Shown here one piece after another: positions 1 through 5,512 of a stretch of DNA of 5,798 bases (the first letter of the stretch is position 1; every line of letters begins with the position of its first letter). A program made the translations under genes and the position numbers. Origin of the DNA: an uncultured Pseudomonadota bacterium (GTDB taxonomy: Bacteria; Bdellovibrionota_B; Oligoflexia; Oligoflexales; Bog-1112); assembly GCA_937896265.1 (NCBI GenBank), contig CALBMD010000079.1:1-5798 (forward strand), written 5' to 3'. The notes under the pieces are model-generated. The model was not told where the DNA came from. It searched no databases and was given only the letters and a program-made list of their open reading frames with translations.

Positions 1-535
1 GCAATATTGTCGCATGAATGAAAGCAAATATAAGATAGCAGATCAAGTTTCCGGTTGCCATCCAAGTAGCGTTATAGTTTTTTAATGATATTTTATCAAT
101 ATTGGATTCAATTTCCATACGGATCGCATCAGAGCATGCCAACGCTATAAGACTAAATATGACAACATAGCCAAATCGATAGGTTGGGTTGCTAACAAAA
201 TTTGCAACAATAAAACCACCAAAAGCTAATACAAAAATAACTTTAGGGCAAAGTGTTCGAATTCTATCTGGTTGAGACAAAGATTTTACAATTTGTAAAA
301 TTGATCCAGACAAAAAGTTATTAACCCAAAAAATAGCAATTGCTACAGACGAAGCTACAAGCCATTCATTTTCTAGAGAAAACAGACCAATGTCGCGTAC
401 AAGGTGAAAAATTTTACCAAGAAGAAATGCATTAAAGAAGATCCGAACTAACCAAGCATAAGAATAAACTAAAAGATCAGGCATATTCTTATGAGTTGCT
501 ATAAAAACTTTAACAAATGATGCCGAGTCTTTCAC
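1..535 (-). CDS. Partial multi-spanning membrane protein, unknown family
   Basis: This reading frame is open to the left edge, so the C-terminus is outside the window; about 178 residues are visible. I do not recognise the family. About five hydrophobic segments can be seen, for example VYSYAWLVRIFFNAFLLGK, WLVASSVAIAIFWVNNFLSG, VIFVLAFGGFIVANFV, FGYVVIFSLIALAC and NLICYLIFAFIHATIL, separated by short charged loops such as SQPDRIR and MEIESNIDKIS. It is therefore an integral inner-membrane protein. The chosen start is GTG at 533-535, one nucleotide after the stop of the upstream small gene, which suggests translational coupling. An ATG at 481-483 (MPDLLV) is an alternative; neither start has a strong ribosome binding site. 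The frame is also open upstream of 535, across the small gene, but no ATG starts it there. It is transcribed away from the condensing-enzyme operon and may share the divergent regulatory region. Confidence 0.7.
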   Translation of the reverse strand, partial: MKDSASFVKVFIATHKNMPDLLVYSYAWLVRIFFNAFLLGKIFHLVRDIGLFSLENEWLVASSVAIAIFWVNNFLSGSILQIVKSLSQPDRIRTLCPKVIFVLAFGGFIVANFVSNPTYRFGYVVIFSLIALACSDAIRMEIESNIDKISLKNYNATWMATGNLICYLIFAFIHATIL

Positions 536-536
536 C

Positions 537-692
537 TTACGCTGATTTAAAGGAATCCTTTGGTATAGTTTCAAATCCAAAACAACTGGGAGATAATACT
601 TTTTCCTCGCGAGTTTCTTCTCGCACCAAGATATCCTTCCCAAACACAAAAAAATGAGCAAGTATGGCGAAAATTGCAACAAATATTTTCAT
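537..692 (-). CDS. Small putative exported peptide, 51 residues
   Basis: This ATG-started frame encodes 51 residues. It begins MKIFVAIFAILAHFFVFGKD, a short basic start followed by a hydrophobic core at residues 3-17, as in a signal peptide or single membrane anchor. The rest is polar and charged (VREETREEK at 23-31), with one Cys at 37. A purine-rich GGGAGAAG stretch lies a few bases upstream of the ATG and supports translation. The next gene starts 1 nt after the stop, so the two probably form an operon. No homologue is recognised. It could be a small secreted protein, a membrane-anchored accessory of the downstream membrane protein, or a peptide precursor; the sequence does not decide between these. 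Confidence 0.6.
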   Translation of the reverse strand: MKIFVAIFAILAHFFVFGKDILVREETREEKVLSPSCFGFETIPKDSFKSA

Positions 693-754
693 TTCACTTC
701 TCCCAATGGTTTTTTACTTGCCAAAGAATGTCAGAGTTATCGACTAAATTTCGA

Positions 755-783
755 ATTAATTTTTAAAACCACCGCTCTGTCAA
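755..783 (-). promoter_or_regulatory. Candidate promoter for the small-peptide gene
   Basis: On the minus strand a perfect -35 hexamer TTGACA (783-778) is followed after 17 nt by ATTAAT (760-755), a 4/6 match to the -10 consensus. The predicted start would lie about 55-60 nt upstream of the ATG at 692. Only the -35 is strong. Confidence 0.35.
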
Positions 784-817
784 TATCTTCGCCCTCTGTC
801 TCCCGTTTTATTGTCCT

Positions 818-833
818 GTTAGCCTCAACTAAC
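818..833. promoter_or_regulatory. Short inverted repeat, possible operator
   Basis: GTTAG and CTAAC (818-822 and 829-833) form a 5-bp dyad around a 6-nt centre, just upstream of the candidate plus-strand promoter. It may be a regulator site, but arms this short also occur by chance. Confidence 0.2.
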
Positions 834-849
834 GTTTATCACTCTAAAA

Positions 850-878
850 ATGTCAAAATCATGGGTACATGGTAAAAT
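850..878 (+). promoter_or_regulatory. Candidate promoter for the synthase-kinase-regulator operon
   Basis: TAAAAT at 873-878 is preceded by TGG, giving an extended -10 (TGnTAAAAT). A weak -35 (ATGTCA, 850-855) lies 17 nt upstream. Transcription would begin about 35 nt before the TTG start at 921. No other promoter is obvious ahead of the three tightly packed genes. Confidence 0.4.
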
Positions 879-910
879 GAATCTAGTAGCGCCTTTGTAG
901 CAAAAAAATT

Positions 911-915
911 GGAGG
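911..915 (+). promoter_or_regulatory. Ribosome binding site that fixes a TTG start
   Basis: GGAGG is a full Shine-Dalgarno core lying 5 nt before TTG at 921. It makes TTG-921 the best start of the synthase gene. In-frame TTG-909 and GTG-915 precede or overlap this site and so cannot use it. Confidence 0.6.
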
Positions 916-920
916 TGGCT

Positions 921-2027
921 TTGATATACCTGAAATCCTGTGTCTCTGTGATTCCAGGACTTGAAAAAGGAATCAAGTACGGGGAATTAGTCCCTACAAA
1001 TACTATCCTTGAACAGATGCGCATACTTGATGATGATAAGTTTGATACTGACTTTGTAGCCAACCGACTTGGTATCAAATCTGTTGCTCGCTCCTCTTTC
1101 ACTTTAGATCTCATGAAAAAATCAAGAGAAGATAGTAGACGGAATAAAAAACAATACTCTTTGTGCCATGAGAATGACTCTTTGAAAGAAATGCTGGTTG
1201 CAGCGATGAATCTCGCTTTTCCAGATGTCGAAGAAAAAAACAAAGTTATAGCTCATATCCATATTACAGGTACGGCTATGGTGAATCATGGCCATTTTTT
1301 AGGAGAAGCACGGAAAGCAGCTGGTATAGCAGAAGGCCGATACATACCAACACAGTTTTTGATCAAAGGCTGTTCTGGGATATATGATGCTTTCTTGATT
1401 TCTGAAGGTATGATATCAAGACCAAGAAAGCCCGTTAATATTTTAGTAACTAGCGATTCAAATCTAACACCTTTCATTGGACAAGCTACGAAAAGGCATG
1501 CTCGCGCAGATAATATCAATGAGTGGCTGTATCCTGTCATTTTTGCCGAAGGGATTGGATGCGCCGTGCTTTCTAATGAAAGTGGCAAGATTTTTCCCTC
1601 TATGCGATTAGACTATAATAAGGTCGATATTGTTACCGAAGATAATAGGGTACGAGCTGAGACTATAGATAATGAAGTTTTTTGTTATATCGATGCTAAG
1701 GGGGTTAGTGCCACCTATCAAAAGGGAATGGATTTAAATATTGGAAGAGCGATCGAATACGCTGGATCTTTCTCAAATATCGATGCCATGCTTCTTCATG
1801 AGTCTAATCCAATGCTTTTAGAAGCTGTAATCAAGAATCACAATATCCCAAAAGACTTAGTACCTATGTTTTCTGATCGGATTGGCACACTAGGGCCGGT
1901 TTCAGCTTTTCAGCTGCTAGAAGAAGCTTTCAAACGATGTACTACCAGTAAAAAGAAAATAGTTTTAAATGTCATCGGCGAACTGTTCTCAGGTGTTAAT
2001 TCCGGATGTATTGGTTTTTCAACTTAA
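921..2027 (+). CDS. Ketoacyl-ACP synthase III (FabH)-like condensing enzyme
   Basis: The 368-residue product has the thiolase fold layout of FabH-type enzymes and is presumably cytosolic. The N-terminal half shows the family pattern TNTILEQM, then FVANRLGIKSVAR, then the nucleophile loop IKGCSGIYDAF with Cys151, followed by ILVTSDSNL. FAEGIGCAVL matches the FabH FGDGAGAAVL segment. In the C-terminal half, LLHESNPMLLEAV supplies the catalytic His (about 293, FabH PHQAN position). DRIGTLGPVSAF aligns with FabH DRYGNTSAAS, so the catalytic Asn position appears to be Thr (about 323). The protein ends with GELFSGVNSGCIGF. It is about 50 residues longer than housekeeping FabH (around 317) and sits beside regulators rather than fatty-acid genes. 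It is therefore probably a specialised enzyme that joins, hydrolyses or transfers an acyl chain, perhaps to make a signal. The start is TTG with GGAGG 5 nt upstream. Substrate and product are unknown. Confidence 0.85.
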   Translation: MIYLKSCVSVIPGLEKGIKYGELVPTNTILEQMRILDDDKFDTDFVANRLGIKSVARSSFTLDLMKKSREDSRRNKKQYSLCHENDSLKEMLVAAMNLAFPDVEEKNKVIAHIHITGTAMVNHGHFLGEARKAAGIAEGRYIPTQFLIKGCSGIYDAFLISEGMISRPRKPVNILVTSDSNLTPFIGQATKRHARADNINEWLYPVIFAEGIGCAVLSNESGKIFPSMRLDYNKVDIVTEDNRVRAETIDNEVFCYIDAKGVSATYQKGMDLNIGRAIEYAGSFSNIDAMLLHESNPMLLEAVIKNHNIPKDLVPMFSDRIGTLGPVSAFQLLEEAFKRCTTSKKKIVLNVIGELFSGVNSGCIGFST

Positions 2028-2039
2028 AGCTCCACCGCT

Positions 2040-3275
2040 ATGACGTTATTACGAACAAGATCATCTCTCATAACCATCTACTCAAAGAGTGTTGGTTTAA
2101 TACTCATTGTTTTTGGTAGCTTCTATTTTTTCTACTTCAATTCACCACATATTGCTGTTGTTTCAATAATATGTGGTATTTTTGCTTTTGCAACCACATC
2201 TCTGATTGCGAAAACTTCTGAGATTTTAGCCATCTTATTTCTTTATTTATGTGGTCTTTCAGTTGTCCTTTATGCATCCAGTAAAACCGGCGGTATCCTT
2301 TCCCCTATTGTTTTTTGGGTTACTACTACTCCAATGCTAGTAGGTTTAGTCTTCCGATCATCTCGCTATATCCTTGCCTCTGGTCTTTTTTCTTTTGTTA
2401 TCGCGATCTCTTGTATCTTTTTGGATCAAGAAATTGTGTTTTCAAAAGATTATCTGCGAGTTGCCTCTTTGATGGCACTACTTGGAATTTGTACCTTGAA
2501 TGTCTTGATGACGTTTGTTTTTCATGCAGAGCTTAGTAAAGAAAAAGCTTTGGTGGAAGAACAAATGGAACAATTAAAGACATTAGAGGCGGAAATGGTT
2601 CAAAAGGAAAAAATGGCAACTATTGGCCTTTTGGCTTCTGGTGTTGCTCATCAGCTTGGTAATACGCTAAACACTATCTCAACGGCAACTATTGACATGG
2701 ACAGACGTATTAAAAGAAACAAACTAACACCGGAGATTTTGTCTTCCTTCATTGCAAGTATCGAGAGTGCTACGAACCTATCTGTTGATATTATTAGAGG
2801 ATTAGATTATGCGACTAAGCGAAACATAGCCAAGGAACTGATCGATCTGAAGGAAGTGATTGATGTGGCGATTATTCTGATGAAGGGCTCTATTTTAGAA
2901 AAAGTTAATACAAAAAACGATGTCGTTATAAACACTAAAGTTTTTGCTTCCAAAAGTGGTCTGATACAAGTTTTTATGAATCTGATTTCAAATTCTATAG
3001 ATGCTATGGAATCCGGTGATATCATAATTTCTTCAATAGCCAACAATACTTTTGTAGATGTGACATATAAAGACACAGGACCTGGGATTTCTAAAGAAAT
3101 AGTGCCAAAAATATTCGATGCTTTTTTCACAACCAAAACAGCCGACCAAGGAACAGGTTTAGGTCTTTACATTGTGCGACAAGAGCTTGAGAAAATGGGA
3201 GCAAATATCTCGCTAATAGAACAAGAAAAAGGTGCTGCATTTCTCATTAAAATCCCGATAGGAGTAAACCAGTGA
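2040..3275 (+). CDS. Six-helix membrane sensor histidine kinase
   Basis: The 411-residue protein has six hydrophobic segments in residues 16-162 (about 16-33, 37-57, 61-80, 86-104, 108-128 and 139-162) joined by short loops. A charged coiled coil follows at about 163-192. There is no obvious PAS, HAMP or large periplasmic domain, so sensing is probably within the membrane. The phosphoacceptor helix has KMATIGLLASGVAHQLGNTL with His204. The ATPase domain carries the N box (FMNLISNSIDAM, 312-323), G1 (DTGPGI, 345-350), F box (IFDAFFTTK) and G2 (GTGLGL, 371-376), so it should be an active kinase. It starts 12 nt after the synthase stop without a clear Shine-Dalgarno site, suggesting coupled translation, and overlaps the regulator gene by 4 nt. 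The membrane topology resembles the quorum-sensing kinases CqsS and LqsS; any shared ligand class is inference. Confidence 0.92.
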   Translation: MTLLRTRSSLITIYSKSVGLILIVFGSFYFFYFNSPHIAVVSIICGIFAFATTSLIAKTSEILAILFLYLCGLSVVLYASSKTGGILSPIVFWVTTTPMLVGLVFRSSRYILASGLFSFVIAISCIFLDQEIVFSKDYLRVASLMALLGICTLNVLMTFVFHAELSKEKALVEEQMEQLKTLEAEMVQKEKMATIGLLASGVAHQLGNTLNTISTATIDMDRRIKRNKLTPEILSSFIASIESATNLSVDIIRGLDYATKRNIAKELIDLKEVIDVAIILMKGSILEKVNTKNDVVINTKVFASKSGLIQVFMNLISNSIDAMESGDIIISSIANNTFVDVTYKDTGPGISKEIVPKIFDAFFTTKTADQGTGLGLYIVRQELEKMGANISLIEQEKGAAFLIKIPIGVNQ

Positions 3276-4195
3276 CCTTGAAAATAATGATTGTTGATGA
3301 TGATAAAGAATTTGTAAAAAAAGCGAAAGAATTCTCCTTTGATGCCAATATTCTTACTTTTACTGACCCCGGCGAGGCTCTGGAAGCTATCAAATCAACT
3401 AACCCTGATATCATAGTTACAGACGTCATGATGCCAGGCATACATGGCTTTCGTTTTTTGAAAATAGCCAAGGATTTAATCCATTCACCTAATATCGTTG
3501 TGATTTCAGCAAACCCAAAGGAACAAGTCGAAAAAGAATTTGGTTCTTTAGAGACAACTCATTTTTTTAGAAAGCCATTGTCTAGAGACTTTTTCAATCA
3601 CATCGACAGCCAGATAGATACATTAAAAAATGTTGCATCTCCGACGAAACAGCAATCATTTGCAGATGTGCCAATTAATCAATTAAACCGCTTGGCAGCA
3701 CTTTTTATGAAACAACAAGATTTCCTCTTTCACTTAGCTTTAACTGATAAAGATATTACAAGCGGTGACTACCGCCAGCAACGAGAAGTCTTTGAGGATA
3801 ATATTGCTCTGTTGCTAAGCTTTCTGGTTGGCGAGGATTCAATCAAAAGATCTGATATCTTGAGCAATCTAGCTACTGCCTACCAAACTTGGCAGAAAAA
3901 AGTTATGAATAATGTGGATAAATTCATTGTCCCAAGAAGTGTAAAATGCCAAAAACCATTCTCAATTGGCATTAGGATACCCGCAGGAGAGTATCCTTTT
4001 ACCGGTATTGTGGAATCTTATGAAGTTTTACTGCGTAAAGACCAATCTCCACTTCTAAAAATTAATGCTGTCGAGCAGGTTCTTTCTCCAGAAGCAGCTG
4101 TCGAGCCGTATGATAGTGTTGCAGGAGTTCTTGTACTTACATCACGTTATCTAGATTATTTAGATCGCCGCCTTGCCGAGACTTTGGAAAAATAG
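3272..4195 (+). CDS. Response regulator with unrecognised C-terminal domain
   Basis: The 307-residue protein opens with a receiver domain at residues 1-118: the acidic pair Asp9/Asp10 (IMIVDDD), phosphoacceptor Asp51 (IIVTDVMMPG), Ser79 (VVISANP) and Lys101 (FFRKPLS). It should accept phosphate from the kinase encoded just upstream. After a linker (120-135), residues 136-307 form a second domain: a mainly helical part to about 215, then a probable strand-rich part with SIGIRIPAGEYPFTGIVESY, then a final helix (YLDYLDRRLAETLEK). I see no helix-turn-helix, GGDEF, EAL, HD-GYP or ATPase motif, so the output may be protein binding or a small enzymatic or ligand domain. It starts at GTG 3272, overlapping the kinase stop as GTGA, with GGAG at 3261-3264 as its ribosome binding site. 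This is tight operon coupling. Confidence 0.9.
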   Translation: MTLKIMIVDDDKEFVKKAKEFSFDANILTFTDPGEALEAIKSTNPDIIVTDVMMPGIHGFRFLKIAKDLIHSPNIVVISANPKEQVEKEFGSLETTHFFRKPLSRDFFNHIDSQIDTLKNVASPTKQQSFADVPINQLNRLAALFMKQQDFLFHLALTDKDITSGDYRQQREVFEDNIALLLSFLVGEDSIKRSDILSNLATAYQTWQKKVMNNVDKFIVPRSVKCQKPFSIGIRIPAGEYPFTGIVESYEVLLRKDQSPLLKINAVEQVLSPEAAVEPYDSVAGVLVLTSRYLDYLDRRLAETLEK

Positions 4196-4230
4196 CTTAT
4201 TTTCAAAAACATCAGTTTCTTGACCTGGTC

Positions 4231-4303
4231 GAAAATTGTCGCTAAAAACCAATATCAAAAATGATTTCATCAGATTTATCGTGGTTTTTTGATCGCAATT
4301 TTC
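4231..4303. terminator. Possible bidirectional terminator hairpin
   Basis: Arms 4231-4251 and 4282-4303 form an imperfect inverted repeat. GAAAATTG pairs with CAATTTTC, and AAAAACCA pairs with TGGTTTTT, with a small internal mismatch and a loop of about 30 nt. It lies between the convergent ends of the response regulator and antitoxin genes, touching the antitoxin stop codon. The stem is A/T-rich and lacks a GC core, so it is a weak terminator candidate. Confidence 0.35.
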
Positions 4304-4706
4304 AAGCTACCTTCACAGGTAACGTATGATAGCAATCGCCAGTATCCCCGTGTACCACAATCCTGTCGTATTCAAACTTCAATCTAGGCACAAGAGAATT
4401 ACGTGGACCTTCCTTGATTAACGATATAAAACCCATCAATTCAAGTTCTTTGCATTCGCGCAGTACTCCTGATTGAGACTTGTTGACCAGCTGGGCAAGC
4501 TCATATAAAGAACCAGGAGACCTGGCTTTAATCATCATTAAAAGAGTAAATTTTCCTGGAAACATGAATTCCATGAAATCATTTAAATTTTCAAACACAG
4601 CCGAGTCGTTAATTCTATTAGCGCTTGGTCCATGAGTCATAGCTACTTTAGCCTGCTCTACTACATTTTCTAATGTACCAAACTCAATATGAAAATCTTT
4701 ATTCAT
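4302..4706 (-). CDS. Winged-helix antitoxin/regulator of the TumE-TumA type
   Basis: The 134-residue protein has a winged helix-turn-helix at about residues 52-113. GSLYELAQLVNKSQSGVLR carries the helix-turn-helix, LELMGFISLIKEGPR makes the last helix and wing turn, and LKFEYDRIVV follows. This matches the COG4190/HVO_A0114-like DNA-binding proteins that commonly sit next to TumE toxins, where they act as antitoxin (TumA) and autorepressor. The N-terminal 45 residues probably form the toxin-contacting or dimer segment. ATG at 4706 has AGGAG 7 nt upstream (4714-4718) and lies inside the end of the toxin frame (8-nt overlap), the usual toxin-first, coupled arrangement. The gene looks intact although the toxin gene is broken. 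Confidence 0.75.
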   Translation of the reverse strand: MNKDFHIEFGTLENVVEQAKVAMTHGPSANRINDSAVFENLNDFMEFMFPGKFTLLMMIKARSPGSLYELAQLVNKSQSGVLRECKELELMGFISLIKEGPRNSLVPRLKFEYDRIVVHGDTGDCYHTLPVKVA

Positions 4707-5006
4707 GAGCGATCTCCTTTGCTTTCTTTAAAAAAAGATCCAGTGCTTCATAAGGGCTAGACACACTGATCTGGATACGTTCTTTGTGATTTTGCTCAGC
4801 GTCGGGATGCACATGGTATCCAAAAGGTGCGTGGTTATCTAACAAGAGCACAGGTTTCAATGTCCTAAGATCAACTAAAACAAAGTTCACCTTATAATCA
4901 TCGGGGCGACTATCGTTGGGCTGCACTCATTGGGCTGCACTTCTTGAAGTTTAAGATGAGCTATATAGTTACCCATCTTCACGGATTTTTCGAATACAAT
5001 CGCCAT
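4699..5006 (-). pseudogene. tumE: TumE-family toxin gene, frameshifted by a 14-bp duplication
   Basis: The body of the protein (75 residues from about 4926) shows the TumE pattern: FVLVDLRTLKPVLLLDN, then the His-rich GYHVHPD, then a C-terminal helix (SSPYEALDLFLKKAKEI). TumE proteins are about 100 residues long, so the N-terminus is missing from this frame. An ATG at 5004-5006 with GGAG 6 nt upstream (5013-5016) begins MAIVFEKSVKMGNYIAHLKL but goes out of frame at a 14-bp tandem duplication (4914-4941) and stops after 39 residues. Removing one copy joins the two parts into a continuous 97-residue protein reading LKLQEVQPNDSRPDDYKVNF across the join. As read, the toxin is probably inactive unless rare slippage or internal GTG initiation at 4926 (no ribosome binding site) gives product. 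TumE assignment is by motif and context. Confidence 0.75.
4914..4941. repeat. 14-bp tandem duplication within the toxin gene
   Basis: Copy 1 (4914-4927, CGTTGGGCTGCACT) and copy 2 (4928-4941, CATTGGGCTGCACT) abut and differ at one base. Fourteen is not a multiple of three, so the duplication shifts the toxin frame. The single difference is silent: either copy alone codes for Asn-Asp at the join. Confidence 0.9.
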
Positions 5007-5012
5007 TGTAAT

Positions 5013-5016
5013 CTCC
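5013..5016 (-). promoter_or_regulatory. Ribosome binding site of the original toxin start
   Basis: GGAG on the minus strand lies 6 nt before the ATG at 5006. It indicates the toxin gene originally began here and not at the internal GTG at 4926, which has no such site. Confidence 0.65.
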
Positions 5017-5029
5017 GATGTCCCACAAC

Positions 5030-5051
5030 ATATATTATTATAATAATATAT
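5030..5051. promoter_or_regulatory. Perfect 22-bp A/T palindrome, likely operator/promoter of the toxin-antitoxin unit
   Basis: All 11 base pairs match around the centre at 5040/5041, and every base is A or T. It lies about 25 bp upstream of the toxin ATG. It overlaps possible minus-strand -10 elements (TATAAT at 5042-5037, TAATAT at 5037-5032); TTTACA at 5060-5055 gives a 17-nt spacing to the latter. A perfect dyad over a promoter is the usual binding site for an autoregulating antitoxin, so repression by the winged-helix protein is inferred. TTGACA at 5081-5076 is an alternative -35 but lacks a good -10. Confidence 0.5.
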
Positions 5052-5153
5052 TCTTGTAAACATATATCAATAACGTGTCAACAATACAAGGGTTGGGTTG
5101 CTTATTGTCACTGACCTGCCCAACGTCAACTCAATTAATTAGCTTTAATTACT

Positions 5154-5178
5154 GGGGCTTTTATTAAAAACCAGCCCC
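5154..5178. other. Small hairpin in intergenic DNA
   Basis: GGGGCT (5154-5159) and AGCCCC (5173-5178) can pair, extended by T/A pairs past a two-base CC bulge. No T-run follows on either strand, so termination is doubtful. It lies between the toxin-antitoxin promoter and the KfrA-like fragment. Confidence 0.35.
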
Positions 5179-5190
5179 CTAAACCCAATT

Positions 5191-5223
5191 ATTTTGTAAT
5201 ATCATTTTGTAATATGTAATATT
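5191..5223. repeat. 13-bp direct repeats, two copies plus a partial third
   Basis: ATTTTGTAATAT occurs at 5191-5202 and 5204-5215 in 13-bp register. A shortened copy (GTAATATT) follows at 5216-5223. The array immediately precedes the KfrA-like fragment. It could be a remnant of plasmid iterons or of operator repeats, or a simple A/T duplication. Confidence 0.6.
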
Positions 5224-5512
5224 ATGTCGCGGCTCATTCTCGTCACTGTCACCGATAGTGCAACAATGGAAGGAAACCAACCACCAAAAGATTATGGATG
5301 AAAGTGTTGGGATTAGCGCTCCCATGCGTGATGCTATGTTACGCGAGATCGCCCAGATAAAGAAAAATACCGAGCAATTGCATATGGATTTTATCGCTGA
5401 TTTGCAGCTACAGCTTAAAGAACTTGAGCAAGTTACACAAAAATCAGAAGAAGATGGGAGAGTGGTGAGCTTGGTCGTGATCCAAATCATGCCCTGCCGT
5501 TTCTCGACCTGA
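5213..5512 (+). pseudogene. KfrA-like plasmid DNA-binding protein remnant
   Basis: The frame is open from 5213 to the stop at 5510-5512. Its start, CRGSFSSLSPIVQQWKE, resembles the recognition segment of the KfrA N-terminal DNA-binding domain (pattern GxGS...IS...L..W). The following GISAPMRDAMLREIAQI and the coiled-coil stretch (QLQLKELEQVTQKSEED) also fit KfrA order. The usual first 30 or so residues of that domain are absent, and no frame upstream supplies them. The long coiled coil of KfrA is cut after about 80 residues, and from about 5459 the frame runs over the tail of the opposing helix-turn-helix gene. Possible starts are GTG 5258 and ATG 5294, both without a ribosome binding site. 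KfrA proteins accompany plasmid maintenance, so this is probably a relic of a plasmid-like element. Homology is by eye; a short real gene is possible. Confidence 0.4.

Larger units (their letters stand above)
693..920. other. Divergent intergenic region
   Basis: This segment separates the minus-strand small-peptide/membrane-protein pair from the plus-strand synthase-kinase-regulator operon. It has no credible gene. It holds candidate promoters in both directions (755-783 minus, 850-878 plus), a small dyad at 818-833 and the ribosome binding site of the synthase gene at 911-915. Confidence 0.6.

Noticed and set aside
654..875. Plus-strand 73-residue open frame in the divergent region
   Set aside because: It lies antisense to the small-peptide gene and over promoter sequence, with low-complexity Ser/Phe content and no ribosome binding site.
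839..1588. Minus-strand open frames at 839-1243 and 1286-1588
   Set aside because: They are antisense to the condensing-enzyme gene, whose FabH motifs show which strand is coding.
921..2027. Calling the first operon gene housekeeping fabH
   Set aside because: Greater length, altered triad position and signalling neighbours argue for a specialised enzyme.
2315..3471. Open frames at 2315-2536 (plus), 2807-3136 (minus) and 3247-3471 (minus)
   Set aside because: They overlap the kinase and response regulator genes, which have complete motif sets in their own frames.
5154..5178. Intrinsic terminator
   Set aside because: The stem is only 6 bp and no T-run follows on either strand, so it is listed only as a hairpin.
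5191..5223. CRISPR-like repeats
   Set aside because: The repeats are 13 bp in register with no spacers and only two full copies.
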